A stretch of DNA of 64,000 nucleotides from Epiperipatus broadwayi (lineage: Eukaryota > Onychophora > Udeonychophora > Euonychophora > Peripatidae), in the NCBI GenBank assembly GCA_028023455.1, contig JAQFVV010006216.1, positions 5,474,877 through 5,538,876 on the forward strand, written 5' to 3'. Positions 13,351 to 24,600 of the stretch are shown in pieces. The notes beneath the pieces were generated by a model. That model searched no databases, was not told where the DNA came from, and saw only the letters and a list, made by a program, of their open reading frames with translations. The position numbers and the translations under genes were made by a program. Every line of letters begins with the position of its first letter. Positions within the stretch are counted from its first letter, which is position 1.

Positions 13351-15559
13351 CTATAATATTATTTAAACTATTTTTATTACAACTATTTAAATTGAATTAT
13401 TAACTAATATTTAGTTTTGGCTGTACTCAATTGCTCAACGCTTTTATCAATCTAATAAAAATTCACACTTAATATGATGTTGTCCTATTATGAGATGACC
13501 CATAGTTGAGGACCTATCATTGGACATCAACTTCAAGCTTTCTCATAAATAAAACTACAAGTATATCATTGCAAATGAATATGAATATTTGAAATAAAAA
13601 TGAAAAAATCAGTATAGCATTAGAAATATAAACATTTTATTAGCAAATATTTTAAAACTGTACATGAAAGAGATTAATTTTAAACAATACATACTGTATA
13701 TTATTCACATTAATATAATTATTTGATAGCATGTGAATCAGAAAGTAATCTGTAGACATTTCAACCATTAGCATCACATGATCACCAATACGTATAGATA
13801 GTTTTACTCTATATCTACAGATTTGTCTATTATTAGTTGTGGTTCATGATTTGTGTTTATCATAATTACATAGGTTAGATTCTATAAATTCTATTCCTGA
13901 AGAAGATGATACAATGATCATGCATAATCCTGAATTTGTTAATAAGATTTCATTAACATCTATGAAAATAAATGCAGTTGGCTCTACTGTTATAATCTGG
14001 GAAATTTTATAATGTGGAGCATTTCAAATTATCTGGACTTTAGAGACATTTAGACTCACAAGCAATAAAGTAAGTCAATTATTTGTTTATTTTATTAATC
14101 ATAATAAAAGATAGTAAAATTGGAAATTAAAATCAGAATGAAAAAATTCTGATTTAAATTTTTTTAAAAAAGTAAATACATTGCATTTGAAAATGTATCT
14201 TTTTTAAAAAAGCAATAAAATCATGATTAATTAAATGTCAATGCATACAATAACTTTTAACAAGATTTTAAATATCTATAATAAAAAATGAAACACAAAA
14301 ATAATTATAATATTTGTTTTCAAATTATTTTTTGTTGATTTTTATCAATTTATTGTTGAATCAATCTATTTAAATATTATTTATTTGTTGTTATTAAATA
14401 TAAAAAAATATTAAATGAAAATATTTATTTAATATATATATATATTTTATTTGTTAATGAAAAATACAGAAAAATATAGTAATAGAAAATAAATCACTAA
14501 AACTCTGGTAAATAATAAGATATCTATAATCAACTTTATAAATGATATTGTGGCAATAAACATAACATATTTTAAATATTTTAAATTTTATTAATAACAT
14601 TTTTTAAATACAATACTTTTTTTGTTTTTTTCAAATGCATATCAAGATCGAGTCAAATGAAAGTGTGAACAAAATATTACAAATTTGTTACTTATTAATT
14701 TTTAAATTAATAATTAAGGTGCTTGCATATACTCCTTTTATCATATTAAATAATAAGCATAAAGGCTATTGTTTTATTTTGCAATATAAGATAAGTTTGC
14801 ATTGAGTGTGGTCAATGTGCTTACATAATTAATCTAAAGTCAGATTAAATGACAGAGATTATGTATGCCTGTGTAAGCATTATAAAGAAAATAAATAAAT
14901 AAATAAATGAATCAATAAAAAATATATATTAATTAATATTATACCAAATTTTATATAGAGAAATTAAAAGGAGAGGGAGAGAAGTTGTTCTGCTGTGTTT
15001 AAAAAATGCAATCACTATATGGTTAAATGGTATTTATGTTTAATTTTATATCAAAACAACAAGACTAAATAAATAATTTGTTTTACATATCAATAAATAG
15101 AAAAATGAAAAATAAGATCTTATGCCAAATACCTATAACAATAGGACACATGAAAAGCAAGAGCACATACCAATCTTTTATAATAATAGAATGTTCAAGC
15201 ATAGATGTGACAAGCTTGCAATTCCATAACAAATCTTCTGGGAAAAAAGAGAAAGAGTTCTTACTGTTTTAAAAATGTAAGAAAAGTTTATAAAGGCAAT
15301 ATATTACATTTTTGTCTTTATATTAATATATCTATGTAGAGAAATTAACAAAGGTCTGCATGGCTTCTAACACCTATAGGAAAATTTATTAATGTCACAA
15401 TATTATATGTAATGTTGAAAAAATGGTGATCTGATATTTAAACAAATATACTGACATAAGTTGATAAAAATTTAAGTTACTAAAAATGTCAAGACATTTA
15501 TAAGGAAAGTTAAAAAAATGACTGAAAAAATGGAATTATTGTAAAATTAATAAAATAAA
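13351..15559. other. Intron 2 sequence, nothing recognised
   Basis: AT-rich intronic DNA with AT microsatellites (for example near 14435) and a short TAAA run near 14890. The open frame at 15078-15272 shows no motif. Nothing supported as a gene or element. Confidence 0.4.
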
Positions 15560-15985
15560 GATTATGAAGACAAGAATAGCAGCTGTTGTTAAAATTTGTG
15601 TTGAAGACATAGTAGTTATTGATAGTTTTGTCTTCTTGAATCAATAACAGACGAATTCTACAATAATAAGATTCATGCCACATGATACTTATTAGAATAT
15701 TAAAAAAAGCCTGAAAAATATTTTTAGATATATTTTTAAAAAGGAAAATTAGAATTATTCAAGGTATAGTATTTACTATGGTTCTCTTGACAAAGTTATA
15801 GAAAAAGTATAAATTGTGGTGCTAGAAAAGATTTTTGAGAATACCATAGATAGTAAGGAAGTCAAACAATTGGTACATGATCATATTAGATCTGAACTTT
15901 TGCTTGGCGCACAAATGATTAAGTTAAAATAGCTAAGAAAGATTACAAGTGCAAAAAAAAAGATAAAAAAGAAGTGGATGGATTT
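15560..15985 (+). mobile_element. Decayed BovB/RTE-like LINE 3' end
   Basis: Translation on the plus strand gives scattered but ordered hallmarks of the C-terminal part of BovB/RTE-type LINE polyproteins: MKTRIAAVVK and VVIDSFVFL (compare the family's ETVTDFIFLGS) at about 15568-15640, then LWC*KRFLRIP*IVRKSN at about 15814-15860 (compare WCWRRLLRVPWTARRSN). Internal stops and indels show it is an old, inactive fragment. It is more diverged than the RTE copy at 21430-24592 and probably a separate lineage. Confidence 0.65.
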
Positions 15986-16593
15986 CACCACCACAATAAT
16001 AAATATAATTTTGAGCAATCTGAAAAATCAAACAGTTGACAAATCATTTTGAAAAAATATAATTTATAGGATCATCAGGAGTCAAATGCAACATGTGATG
16101 AGGATGATAATGAACCATGAACAAAATAATAAAATTATTTAAAGATCATAATTAGAAATATATGTATATAAAAGATTGATTGTGATAAAAATCTTTTGTA
16201 TTTATCTTTTCCAATACTACAACCAAGATGCAAATGTGACATAGTCAGAGGAAACATTGTTTCAAGTAAATCTAAAAAAAAATCTTTAATGTTAAAACTA
16301 TTACAATAAATATGATAAATTTATAAACAAGTTACCGTATGGCATTATTCATTAGTTTGATCATCGAAATAAATAAATACTGGCAAAAAGATTATATATG
16401 CAATGGATATCAAATTATGTATCCATAAATGTTTGACATGTAGAAACCATTACATGTTTTGTAAATATTAAATATAAATTTTTTAAAAATTGATTAATCT
16501 CATGATTTGATTAAAATAAAAAAAAAGGCATGATTTCTTTTACTATTATTACTTGATTATTTTATATTCTGAATAATATAAGAAAAAAAAAGA

Positions 16594-16675
16594 GATTAAA
16601 ACAGGCAAAACTCACTATATATATTTTGCCACAAAAATAATAGAAGGTCATGTGATGTTTATTGACTTAAAAAAA
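16594..16675. mobile_element. Short internally deleted derivative of foldback family A
   Basis: The left part, attaaaacaggcaaaactc, matches the outer end of the family A foldback (19655 region). The right part, catgtgatgtttattgactt, matches its opposite end (about 19990-20015). The ribozyme-bearing interior is absent. It looks like a terminal-repeat-only remnant. Confidence 0.5.
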
Positions 16676-17061
16676 GGAGATGTTTTGTTTTCTGGCAATT
16701 AGTAGTGTGCGTTTTGTTGTTTTATTTGATCTTATACAATTGCAAAAAATACCTTTTCTTCCTCCTAATCATAAGATATAATAGAAAATTATCTATTTTG
16801 TTCAAATAAATAGCAATGAGAAAAGAAAGCATTCTTCACTCAGTCATTGGTCAAAATAAAATAAAAATAATTAGAAACTGCATCCTAACTAAAAAATACT
16901 ATTAAATCTTTACTAATACTAAACATTTTATTCAAAAATATAAATAAATACGGAGATGCATAGTTCACGCATATTTTTATTTAAATAAAAAACAGATGTA
17001 AAAGGGAAAAGAAAAAATGTTTGCACCTCTACTATTTCATCTGTCAACTCAAATACTATCA

Positions 17062-17171
17062 GTCTTGCATTGGTGGACGAGAGGTCAGCGTGACTGCCTT
17101 GCACTTGCAGGCAGTTGCCCGGGTTGCAGGTTCGCGTCCCGGCCGATGCTATGACACTTAAAAAAAAAAAC
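17062..17171 (+). mobile_element. tRNA-derived SINE or retroposed tRNA-like sequence with poly(A) and target duplication
   Basis: A tRNA-like body starts with a 7-base acceptor strand GCATTGG (17067-17073) that pairs with CCGATGC (17143-17149, one wobble). It has an A-box-like tggacgagagg (17074-17084) and a perfect B box ggttcgcgtcc (17129-17139). The anticodon and T arms pair imperfectly, so it is unlikely to be a working tRNA. It is followed by a short tail and an A-run (17160-17170). A 14-bp direct repeat, ctcaaatactatca, flanks the whole unit at 17048-17061 and 17172-17185. A-tail plus target duplication is the signature of LINE-mediated insertion. The insertion looks recent because the repeats are identical. 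Confidence 0.85.
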
Positions 17172-17185
17172 CTCAAATACTATCA

Positions 17186-18951
17186 AAAACCATGTGTTTT
17201 CTGAATGACTCATGGCATAAATGATAAAAATAGATTCAATTAGTAAAATTATATTATATCATTATGAGAAAACTAATAGCATCTTAATAAAGTAAGATAT
17301 AAATTTTTATGATAGTATTAAATTAAACATTTTTATTTCTGAATTAAATAAAAAGCTTTGATCTCCACATGTAAAAATAGTACTTATATATTACTCCGGC
17401 ACGAAATTTTAGTTTTCAATAAAATTATTAGGATTATCTATGATTGCTAAATATTTAATAGTATTTAATGAAGTAAGTAAATTTAACTTTCAAAGATAAG
17501 TTGTTAAAGATCTCTAGAGTATTTTTATATTTACTATGCATTCTTTAACACAGCTCTACTTATGTTTTAAAAATGGTAATATTTTGCCACAAATAAATTG
17601 GCATTAGTACAGAAATATTTACAACTTTGTTAAAAATGATTCTTTAAATCTTTGAAAGTTAAATTTACTTATTTAATTAAATAGAACTTATTATCAAATA
17701 TTTAGATATCATAAATAATCATAAGTAATGAAGACTAAAATTTTACTGCTGGATTAATGTGTAAGTACCATAAAAACTATTAAGAGAATATCTAAAAAAT
17801 AGGATAATATTTATTTCATTTTTATATAATTGATTTATTGTTATTTTCTATTTTTACAAATTATCATGATAATACATTACATTACATTATATTTAACAGT
17901 CAATTTTACATTTGTTTTCAATGCATTTTATTGATATTTATCTTTTTCTATATTTACACTTGTTAGCAGTCTTTTTCAGAACTACAATTAATATTTTGAT
18001 GTTTTTATAATATACAATTTTATATTACAAATAATAAATCTTTACACACATCTAATTTATAACATAAATATTATACTGATTAAAGAATAAAGCAATAATA
18101 TATCCTACTTCATTTTGAGACATTCTAAATTATAAGTAAGAATCAAGTCCTTTTATTGATGATAATAGCATGAGATATAGTCCTGTTAGCACTTGGATAA
18201 AAAGAAATCAGCATATCATGAATTTCATTAGGTGTCAACAAATTAATGTAGTTTGACTTTATAGTTAATAAATCGTCTGACTTTATGTCTAATAAATCTT
18301 AGACATGAATGCTCTCTCTTGATAATTCTGATTCATATTATCATTATATATGCTTAATATCCTCATTAACAAGCATTGTTGTTATATCTTAATACATTAA
18401 TCAATTTTCAAAAATTATATAATATATGATAATATTAATAAATATTGCATACATCTTCTTATATTATTTAGATTTATTTAATGTTATACCAGTCTCTAAT
18501 ATAACTTATGAGAAACAATTTCTGAATAAAATTAAATTTTATTTATAACAAGACAAAAACTGTACAATAACTAAAGATAAATCTCAATGAAGAATGCAAT
18601 TAATTTTTCATGCTTTTTTGAGACAATTCTATGATCAAAGGATTAATGAGAGGATTATTAGTATTGTTAGCTTCTAATATTAAATTTATTTCTACTCCTT
18701 TCTCCATATTGTATTTGACAAATATGTTAAATGTAATAAAGTAAATAAAAATCTAAAAATTGGAAATGGATTAAAGTTAGTTTAAACTAAATTTATTATA
18801 TATATGGTAATATCAAATCCACATTAATTTCACATGCAAATAAAACAATGCTACAAGTCAAAAATTCATCAACTTTATTAATGGTTGTAATAAATCATAT
18901 ACTCATAACTAATATGGAATGATAATCAAAATACAGTAAGGAAATGTTATG
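17186..18951. other. Intron 2 sequence, nothing recognised
   Basis: AT-rich intronic DNA between the SINE and the hAT MITE. I see no coding segment, RNA gene or foldback structure. Confidence 0.4.
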
Positions 18952-18959
18952 AAATATGG

Positions 18960-19326
18960 GAGGGGTCCCCAACCGTTTTGCACTTAAGAGCACATTCTAT
19001 AATACCGGCCAGGTGGCGGGCACCATTTATTTTTTCAATGTAAATTTATAATTGGATATTGTTAATAATACACATAATGTACAAAAAAATATTTATTTCA
19101 AAAATAACATTTTAACATATAATTAATGTTTATATTTTTACGCTGTAAAAGTATAGTATGCCCTACAATTTGATTACAATATAATACAATACTCTATAAA
19201 AAATTTTAAATATAAAGGTATTTGTATCAGATAAATAATTTTTTAATGTGTTCGGATAGCGGCGGGCACACGTAAAATGGTCTGTGGGCACCATGGTGAC
19301 CGTGGGCATAGGGTTGGGGACCCCTG
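18960..19326. mobile_element. Non-autonomous hAT transposon (MITE)
   Basis: The right end is the inverse of caggggtccccaacc, and the left end matches it with one difference in the first base (gaggggtccccaacc). This is the terminal repeat of a widespread hAT group. The 367-bp element is flanked by an exact 8-bp target duplication, aaatatgg (18952-18959 and 19327-19334), the size hAT transposases make. It has no coding capacity; the ends are GC-rich and contain repeated gcgggca and gtgggca words, and the middle is AT-rich. Confidence 0.92.
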
Positions 19327-19341
19327 AAATATGGTATACAT

Positions 19342-19605
19342 ATAATGATCAATAAATCAAGTTATATATAGTGTGACATTGTTTTTATGAGCTTGTATTT
19401 ACAAATATGCAATATAGGGAGTGTACCAATAGCTCAAACAAGCTCTTAATTGATAAGTGCGATAAGAGAAAATATTTAAAATCTCTATCCAGAACATTCC
19501 TATCCCCAGACTAATTGGTTTTGAGCTTATGGCTCATCTCAGTGAGGAGTTGGAACATTAGACACTAGATCTAAAATATAAGCTCAAAACCCAGCACGTA
19601 TTTAA
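19342..19605. repeat. Foldback-related repeat family G, copy 1, with a degenerate hammerhead-like core
   Basis: About 190 bp of this segment recur as a direct copy at 20581-20777 (shared words: gtgtaccaatagctcaaaca and atctctatccagaacattcc). Its right part, 19501-19553, read on the minus strand, resembles the hammerhead blocks of families A and B: CTCCTCA, then CTGAGATGA (a 2-base insertion relative to CTGATGA), the possible stem-loop GAGC-CATAA-GCTC, AAAAC instead of GAAAC, and AGTC-TGGGGATA. It therefore appears to be a third, decayed relative of the ribozyme-carrying repeats. Confidence 0.6.
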
Positions 19606-19763
19606 TATCACTAAACATCACATAATCACCACTTCTTATGCTTGCTCATAACTGTTATTAAAACAGGCAAAACTCTCCATACAGTAGTGCCACTCAGTAA
19701 AAGCCAGCATAATCAATGGATGCCAGAAGGCTTGTGCATAAAATCCCTATCTAGTGCCTATTT

Positions 19764-19822
19764 ATCCAATATCCCCAGACTAGTTTCTAGCTTGTGGCGT
19801 TCATCAGTGAGGAGCCTTGGAT
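19764..19822 (-). ncRNA. Hammerhead ribozyme motif HH1
   Basis: Read on the minus strand: outer stem I ATCCAA, inner stem I TCCTCA, core CTGATGA (19801-19807), a 13-nt stem-loop II around CACAA, GAAAC (19783-19787), a short stem III around ACTAGT, triplet GTC, then TGGGGA and TTGGAT. Inner stem I pairs TCCTCA with TGGGGA (one G-U). Outer stem I pairs ATCCAA with TTGGAT. Both invariant core blocks are canonical. Predicted cleavage is between 19778 and 19777. Stem II is weak in this copy (two pairs). Stem III is only a couple of base pairs, or forms between two molecules, as known for type I hammerheads of retroelements. Confidence 0.82.
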
Positions 19823-20252
19823 CTGAGAGCACTGCACCTAGATCTAGTATCTAATGCAACACTCCAGTACTAGATAGGGATTTTATGCACAAGTCTTCTG
19901 GCACCACTGATTACTCTGGCTTGCACTGAGTTGCATTATTGTATGGAGAGTTTGCCTGTTTTAATAACAATTATGAGCTAGCATAAGAAATGATGATTAT
20001 GTGATATTTATTGTCTTAAAAACAATCTTGCCTAATAGGATAGTGGTGGCTATGGTTATTAAAAAACCAAAGACATCCAAATGTATAGGTGTTGAACTGA
20101 GTTCAGACCTATATAACTGTATAAGTTAATGACCTTGGATTGAAAATATTGCGTTTTCAATTTAAGACTCATAGGTTTGTAGTTAAGTAGAGATAAAAGG
20201 TGGCTGCTGGATGGTTGCATTAGTTCCTAAGATCTAGGTGCAGTGCTCTCAG

Positions 20253-20311
20253 ATCCAAGGCTGCTCACTGACGAAAGGCACAAGCTAGAAACTAGTCTGG
20301 GGGTATTGGAT
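20253..20311 (+). ncRNA. Hammerhead ribozyme motif HH2
   Basis: Blocks in order: ATCCAA (20253-20258), TGCTCA, core CTGACGA (20268-20274), stem-loop II, GAAAC (20288-20292), TA, triplet GTC (20295-20297), TGGGGG, TTGGAT (20306-20311). Predicted cleavage is after 20297. Inner stem I has one mismatch relative to HH1 (TGCTCA with TGGGGG), and stem II is partly disrupted, so activity may be reduced. It is the inverted-arm partner of HH1. Confidence 0.78.
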
Positions 20312-20580
20312 GAGTAAGCCCTAGATATGTATTTTATGCATAAGCCTTCTAGCATCCATTGATTACTCTGGCTTGCACTGAGTGGCACTACCATATGTAG
20401 AGTTTTGCCTGTTTTAATACTTTTTTAATACGTAATATTTAAGTAGAAACTCTGAAATTTTCGGACATGAAAATGTCTTTAACTCCAGTTATCTAACTTA
20501 AATAGTCATATGGGACTAGACTAAATTCAGATCTACTATATATTAGTAGCCTTAGCATTGCCAAAGCCTTAAAGGTAAAA

Positions 20581-20777
20581 TTATAATAATCAATAAACCA
20601 AGTCATATATAGCGTCACATTGCTTTTATGAGTTGGTATTTACAAATATGTAATATCAGGAGTGTACCAATAGCTCAAACAAGCTCTTAATTGATGTGTG
20701 GTAAGAGAAAATATTTAAAATCTCTATCCAGAACATTCCTATCCACAGACCAAATGGTTTAGAGTTTATGGCTATTG
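20581..20777. repeat. Foldback-related repeat family G, copy 2
   Basis: Direct copy of 19342-19534 (shared words atttacaaatatg, gtgtaccaatagctcaaaca, aaatctctatccagaac). It breaks off before a complete hammerhead-like core; only a weak trace (tatccacagacc...tttatggct) remains. Together the two copies bracket the family A composite. Confidence 0.6.
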
Positions 20778-21804
20778 TCTTTAAACTTATAGTAGTAATA
20801 ATAATAATAATAATTTTTTTAATTGATTTAATATTATTATATAAAATATTAATAAATTTCATTTATGTGATTTTGCAAGTGTTATATAATCATAATCATC
20901 ATCATGAGCACATAGGTCCATATATACTCATAACATAATCAATGAGATTCCAAAATATCATCTTATGAAAAATTTTGTTCATGAGCAATAAAATAAAAAG
21001 GTAGTAAATTTATTTTAGCCAACATCTTTGACAATAGTCAAAATCCATACATCTTTAAATCTTATTATTCTAGCAAAACATGTGAAAAGACTCCTAACTT
21101 CTCCCCCACTTTTAAAGACACTGAAACATAAACGCCTATGTAGTGAATCAGTTCTGAATTTTTCCCATTACTTTTAAGACAATATCTTCCCCCTAACTTA
21201 AAATATATGGATAATATCATTGAGTCTTATAAAAATACATCAAACAATAAAATATATGTGCAGTAATCACTTGTATATCTTCACACATCACTTTAACTTT
21301 TTAAAAATATATTTTTTTTATCGATTACAATTATGACAAAATTTTCTTGAAATTATTGATTTACCAAACTATATCAACCATAAACTATAATAGGTCATGT
21401 CAAATAAATAGTAATAGTAATAAGCATAAGGACTGCAAAAAGGAGTTTGCTATTAACTGAAAGGAGACCCTTTGATTCCTCTTGGAGGCCTTAAAGGAAC
21501 CGAGCAGGGAAAATTCCTAATGTCCACTCTATGTGATTATTCATATAGTATACGAACATGGATAGGCTGCTCACCAACACGCATTAGCCAGCATGGTGAG
21601 TTTATTGGCTTTTTACCTCAGAGTTTAAGAATACTTTTTCCAATATATACAATAATGACAGACAAAAATAAATCATGGCCCTATTTCCAGGAGGCTGTAA
21701 AGTCACTAACCAAGGCAGCGGTTGGTGGCTGAAGGTGGAGGGTGCTAAGAATCCTCTGATTGCAGACTCAGGCTGCCATTTGATGACGACTTTTTATTTA
21801 GGTA

Positions 21805-22510
21805 CTTACAACTGCAGATCACTTTCAAGTTGAAGGAAGATTGCAAGAGTTAGAAGAACTGTCTTATATTAAATGGGACATTATTGGACTTTATGAAGTT
21901 AGAAGAAAAGGTGAAGAAACAATTGATTTAAAAAGTGGACATATACTCTATTATAAAGGCACAAATATTGGAAATACAAATGGAGTAGGATTCATTATAA
22001 ATAAAAAATGGAAGAATAACATTGTGGAGATTGATGGTGTATCAGATAGAGTGGCAAGATTAGTTATACAACTTAATAGCAGATACCAAATGCAGATAAT
22101 TCAGGTTTATGCCCCAACAAGTTCTCATAGTGATGAAGTAGTAGAAGATTTTTATATGGATGTACAAAAGGCTTTTGATCAGTGAAAACAACATTTTAAA
22201 ATTGTTATGGTAGACTTTAATGCTAGAATTGATAAACAAATGAAAGATGAAAGTGCTGTAGGTAATTTTGGTTATGGTAATAGAAATGAGAGAGGACATA
22301 CACTTGTGGAGTTTGCAGAAAAAGAAAATCTTTATATTATAAATTCTTTTTTTGAAAAAAAATGTTAAAAGGAAATGAGCATGGAAGCAACCGACTGAAG
22401 GTACAGCAGAATTGGATTATATTTTGACTAACAGAAAATGCATATTTCAAGATTGTAATGTTCTTAATAAATTTAACACAGGAAGTGATCATTGATTAGT
22501 AAGATGTAAG
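21805..22510 (+). pseudogene. RTE LINE endonuclease domain (broken)
   Basis: Across frames this reads GTYNCRSLSS at the start, then the open frame 21841-22185 with ELSYIKWDIIGLYEVRRKGE, NGVGFIINKKW and IIQVYAPTSSHSDE. Next come VDFNARI (the family's GDFNA), KRKWAWKQPT, LDYILTNRK and TGSDH (the SDH motif, at about 22482-22496). These are the ordered motifs of LINE exonuclease-endonuclease-phosphatase domains, which nick target DNA. The first frameshift falls between the GTYNCRSL and ELEEL segments; stops at about 22183 and 22367 break the remainder. Confidence 0.85.
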
Positions 22511-22640
22511 ATACGTGTTAATGCAAAACTAGAGACAAAAACTATTAAGAAAAACAATATTTACAGTTGATATTTCTAATCTTCATAAACATTCTAATGA
22601 ATTTAAATTAGAACTTACAAATTTTGAACATGATTCAGAT

Positions 22641-24495
22641 TTGAATGAAATTAATATGAAAATAACTGATATACTTTTAAAAACTGCAACAAAGATAGCT
22701 GGTAGAAAAAAGCAGCAAATGAGCAATAAAATTTCTACTGACACTAGAGAATTTATGAAGAAAAGACGGAATATGAAGATATACAAAAATGGTACATTAA
22801 AAAGGATTGATTATCTCAAATTTTGTAAAATGGTGCAGAAAAGAATTGAATATGATATAAGAAAGTATAACTGTGAACTAGCAAGAAAAGCTGTAGAAGA
22901 GAATAAAAGTCTCAAGAGTGCAAAACAACATTTTGGTATTGGTAGGAAATTTATATCTGCAATAAGAAAAAAAGATCCGAATTATTACTAAAAAGAAAGA
23001 TGACATCATGAAATGGGTAGAAGATTTTTATCAAGAATTATATAGTAATAAAAAACAAGTACCTCCTATATCTATTATATCTTCCGAATTGCCCAGAATT
23101 TTAAATGAAGAAGTGAAACATGCAATTAAATGTATGAAGAAAGGAAAGGCACCAGGTAATGATGGAATTATAATTGATATACTAAAAGAAGCAGGTGAAG
23201 AAATACAAATTTTTTTAGCAAAGTTATATACCAAATATTTAAATGATAAAGATGTACCAGATGATTGGAAAAATGCAGTATTAATATTAATATTTAAAAA
23301 AGGTGATAAAGAAGATATTAGAAATTACAGACCTATCAGCCTTTTATCAGTTTTATACAAAATTTTTACCAAGATAATTAACAACTCGTCTACAGAGAAC
23401 ATTGGATTTCCACCAACCAAGAGAACAAGCTGGATTTAAAAGTGGTTTTAGTACAATAGATCATATCCAGGTATTGAGAGAAGTTATAGAAAGGACAAAT
23501 GAATATGAATTGCCATTATGCTTTGGATTTGTAGATTATGAAAAGGCATTTGATTCTGTAAACATTTCTTCAATGATTAAAGCATTAGATCATCAAGGTA
23601 TAGATCCAGGATATTGTCATATTTTAAAAAATATTTATAAAAATGCAACAGCAACAATTAGATTACATAATAATACTAGGAAAGTCAATATTGAGAAATG
23701 TGTAAGACAGGGTGACCATATTTTCAAAACTTTTTACAGCAGTGCTGCAAGAAGTATTTTGTGGATTAAAATGGGAAGCTAAAGGAGTGAAAATAAATGG
23801 AGACTATTTAAGTCATTTAGATTTTCAGATGATGTAGTTGTTTTTGAAAATAATGATTTAGAACTGCAGGAAATGTTGCAGGAATTATCAGATGAAAGTA
23901 GGACTAAAGATAAATGTTAAAAAGACTAAAATAATGTTCAATGGATTTTCTTAAAATATTAAAATAAAGATTGATTATGATGAGTTAGAAGAAGTTAACA
24001 GTTACAAATACCTTGGTCAGATTATTAATACAGATGATAACATAATGGATGAAATTAATCATAGAATTAAACTTGGTTGGAGTGCTTTTTGGTAGAAATA
24101 ACTTGATACTAAAATGAAATATGCCTATGTGTTTGAAAAGGAAAGTTTTTAATAAATGTGTTTTCCCAGTTCTTATTTATGGATCTGAGACTTGGACACT
24201 TACTAGAAGAGCAATACAAAGATTTCGAACCACTCAAAGAAGTATGGAAAGATGCATGTTGGGAGTAACAAGAAAAGATCAAAAACGCAATATATGGGTA
24301 AAAGAACAAACAGGTGTTACTGACCTCATTGAAAAAATTAAAAGACTGAAGTGGAGTTGGGCTGGAAATATTGCTAGAAGAGATGATAATAAATGGACAA
24401 TTGCAATCTTAAAATGGATTCCAAGAGATTATAAAAGATCCAGAAAAAGACCACATATGAGATGGATGGATGAAGTAAGAAAATGTGCAGGGTGA
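22641..24495 (+). pseudogene. RTE LINE reverse transcriptase and C-terminal domain (broken)
   Basis: Open pieces at 22641-22991, 23008-23439, 23402-23782 and 24121-24495 form a linear reverse transcriptase: MKKGKAPGNDGI, then FKKGDKEDIRNYRPISLL, QAGFKSGFSTIDHI, VDYEKAFDSV (first catalytic Asp block), KCVRQGD and RFSDDVVVF (the YADD-type box as FSDD, about 23819-23842). The C-terminal domain has SETWTLTRRAIQRF, MERCMLGVTRKDQ and RLKWSWAGNIARRDD, a signature shared with BovB/RTE elements. The frame changes at about 23390-23440 and around the FSDD box. The sequence is otherwise quite well preserved, so the insertion is not ancient. Confidence 0.88.
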
Positions 24496-24600
24496 TGTGG
24501 AGGAGAGAAACTAAAGATCGGAGAAGAAGGATTGAACTTGGAGAGACCTTCATCCCGCAGTGGATTAATAATGGTTGATGATGATGATGAACAAGCATAA

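Larger units (their letters stand above)
19612..20430. mobile_element. Foldback family A, composite copy with two hammerhead motifs
   Basis: The left arm (about 19655-19860) and right arm (about 20210-20425) are inverted copies of each other: aaactctccatacagtagtg at the left is mirrored by a related end near 20400. Between them lies another inverted piece of the outer arm (19865-20008) ending in gatgattatgtgat, which mirrors 19615-19630. The locus is therefore a rearranged or nested pair rather than a simple palindrome. Each arm holds a hammerhead ribozyme motif pointing away from the centre. There is no coding capacity beyond a chance open frame at 19642-19854. It sits between the two direct copies of family G. 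Confidence 0.8.
21430..24592 (+). mobile_element. Nearly full-length, inactivated RTE-clade LINE
   Basis: About 3.16 kb, the usual size of an RTE element. It starts after aagcataa (21422-21429) and ends before the same word (24593-24600), a possible 8-bp target duplication. It has a 5' part of about 370 bases with an open frame, an apurinic-type endonuclease beginning GTYNCRSLSS, a reverse transcriptase, a C-terminal domain, and a 3' end of short gatgatgatgat repeats, typical of RTE elements. Several frameshifts and stops divide the polyprotein, so it cannot encode an active enzyme. It lies in intron 2 of the Cab45 gene, antisense to it. Confidence 0.9.

Noticed and set aside
17067-17149. Functional tRNA gene
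   Set aside because: Poor T-arm and anticodon-arm pairing, an A-tail and target duplication indicate a retroposed copy.
19642-19854. Small protein gene in the plus strand
   Set aside because: It lies entirely in the arm of the foldback repeat and overlaps the ribozyme; no domain.
21472-21732. Independent gene upstream of the RTE endonuclease
   Set aside because: It lies within the proposed borders of the RTE element and is best taken as its 5' region.
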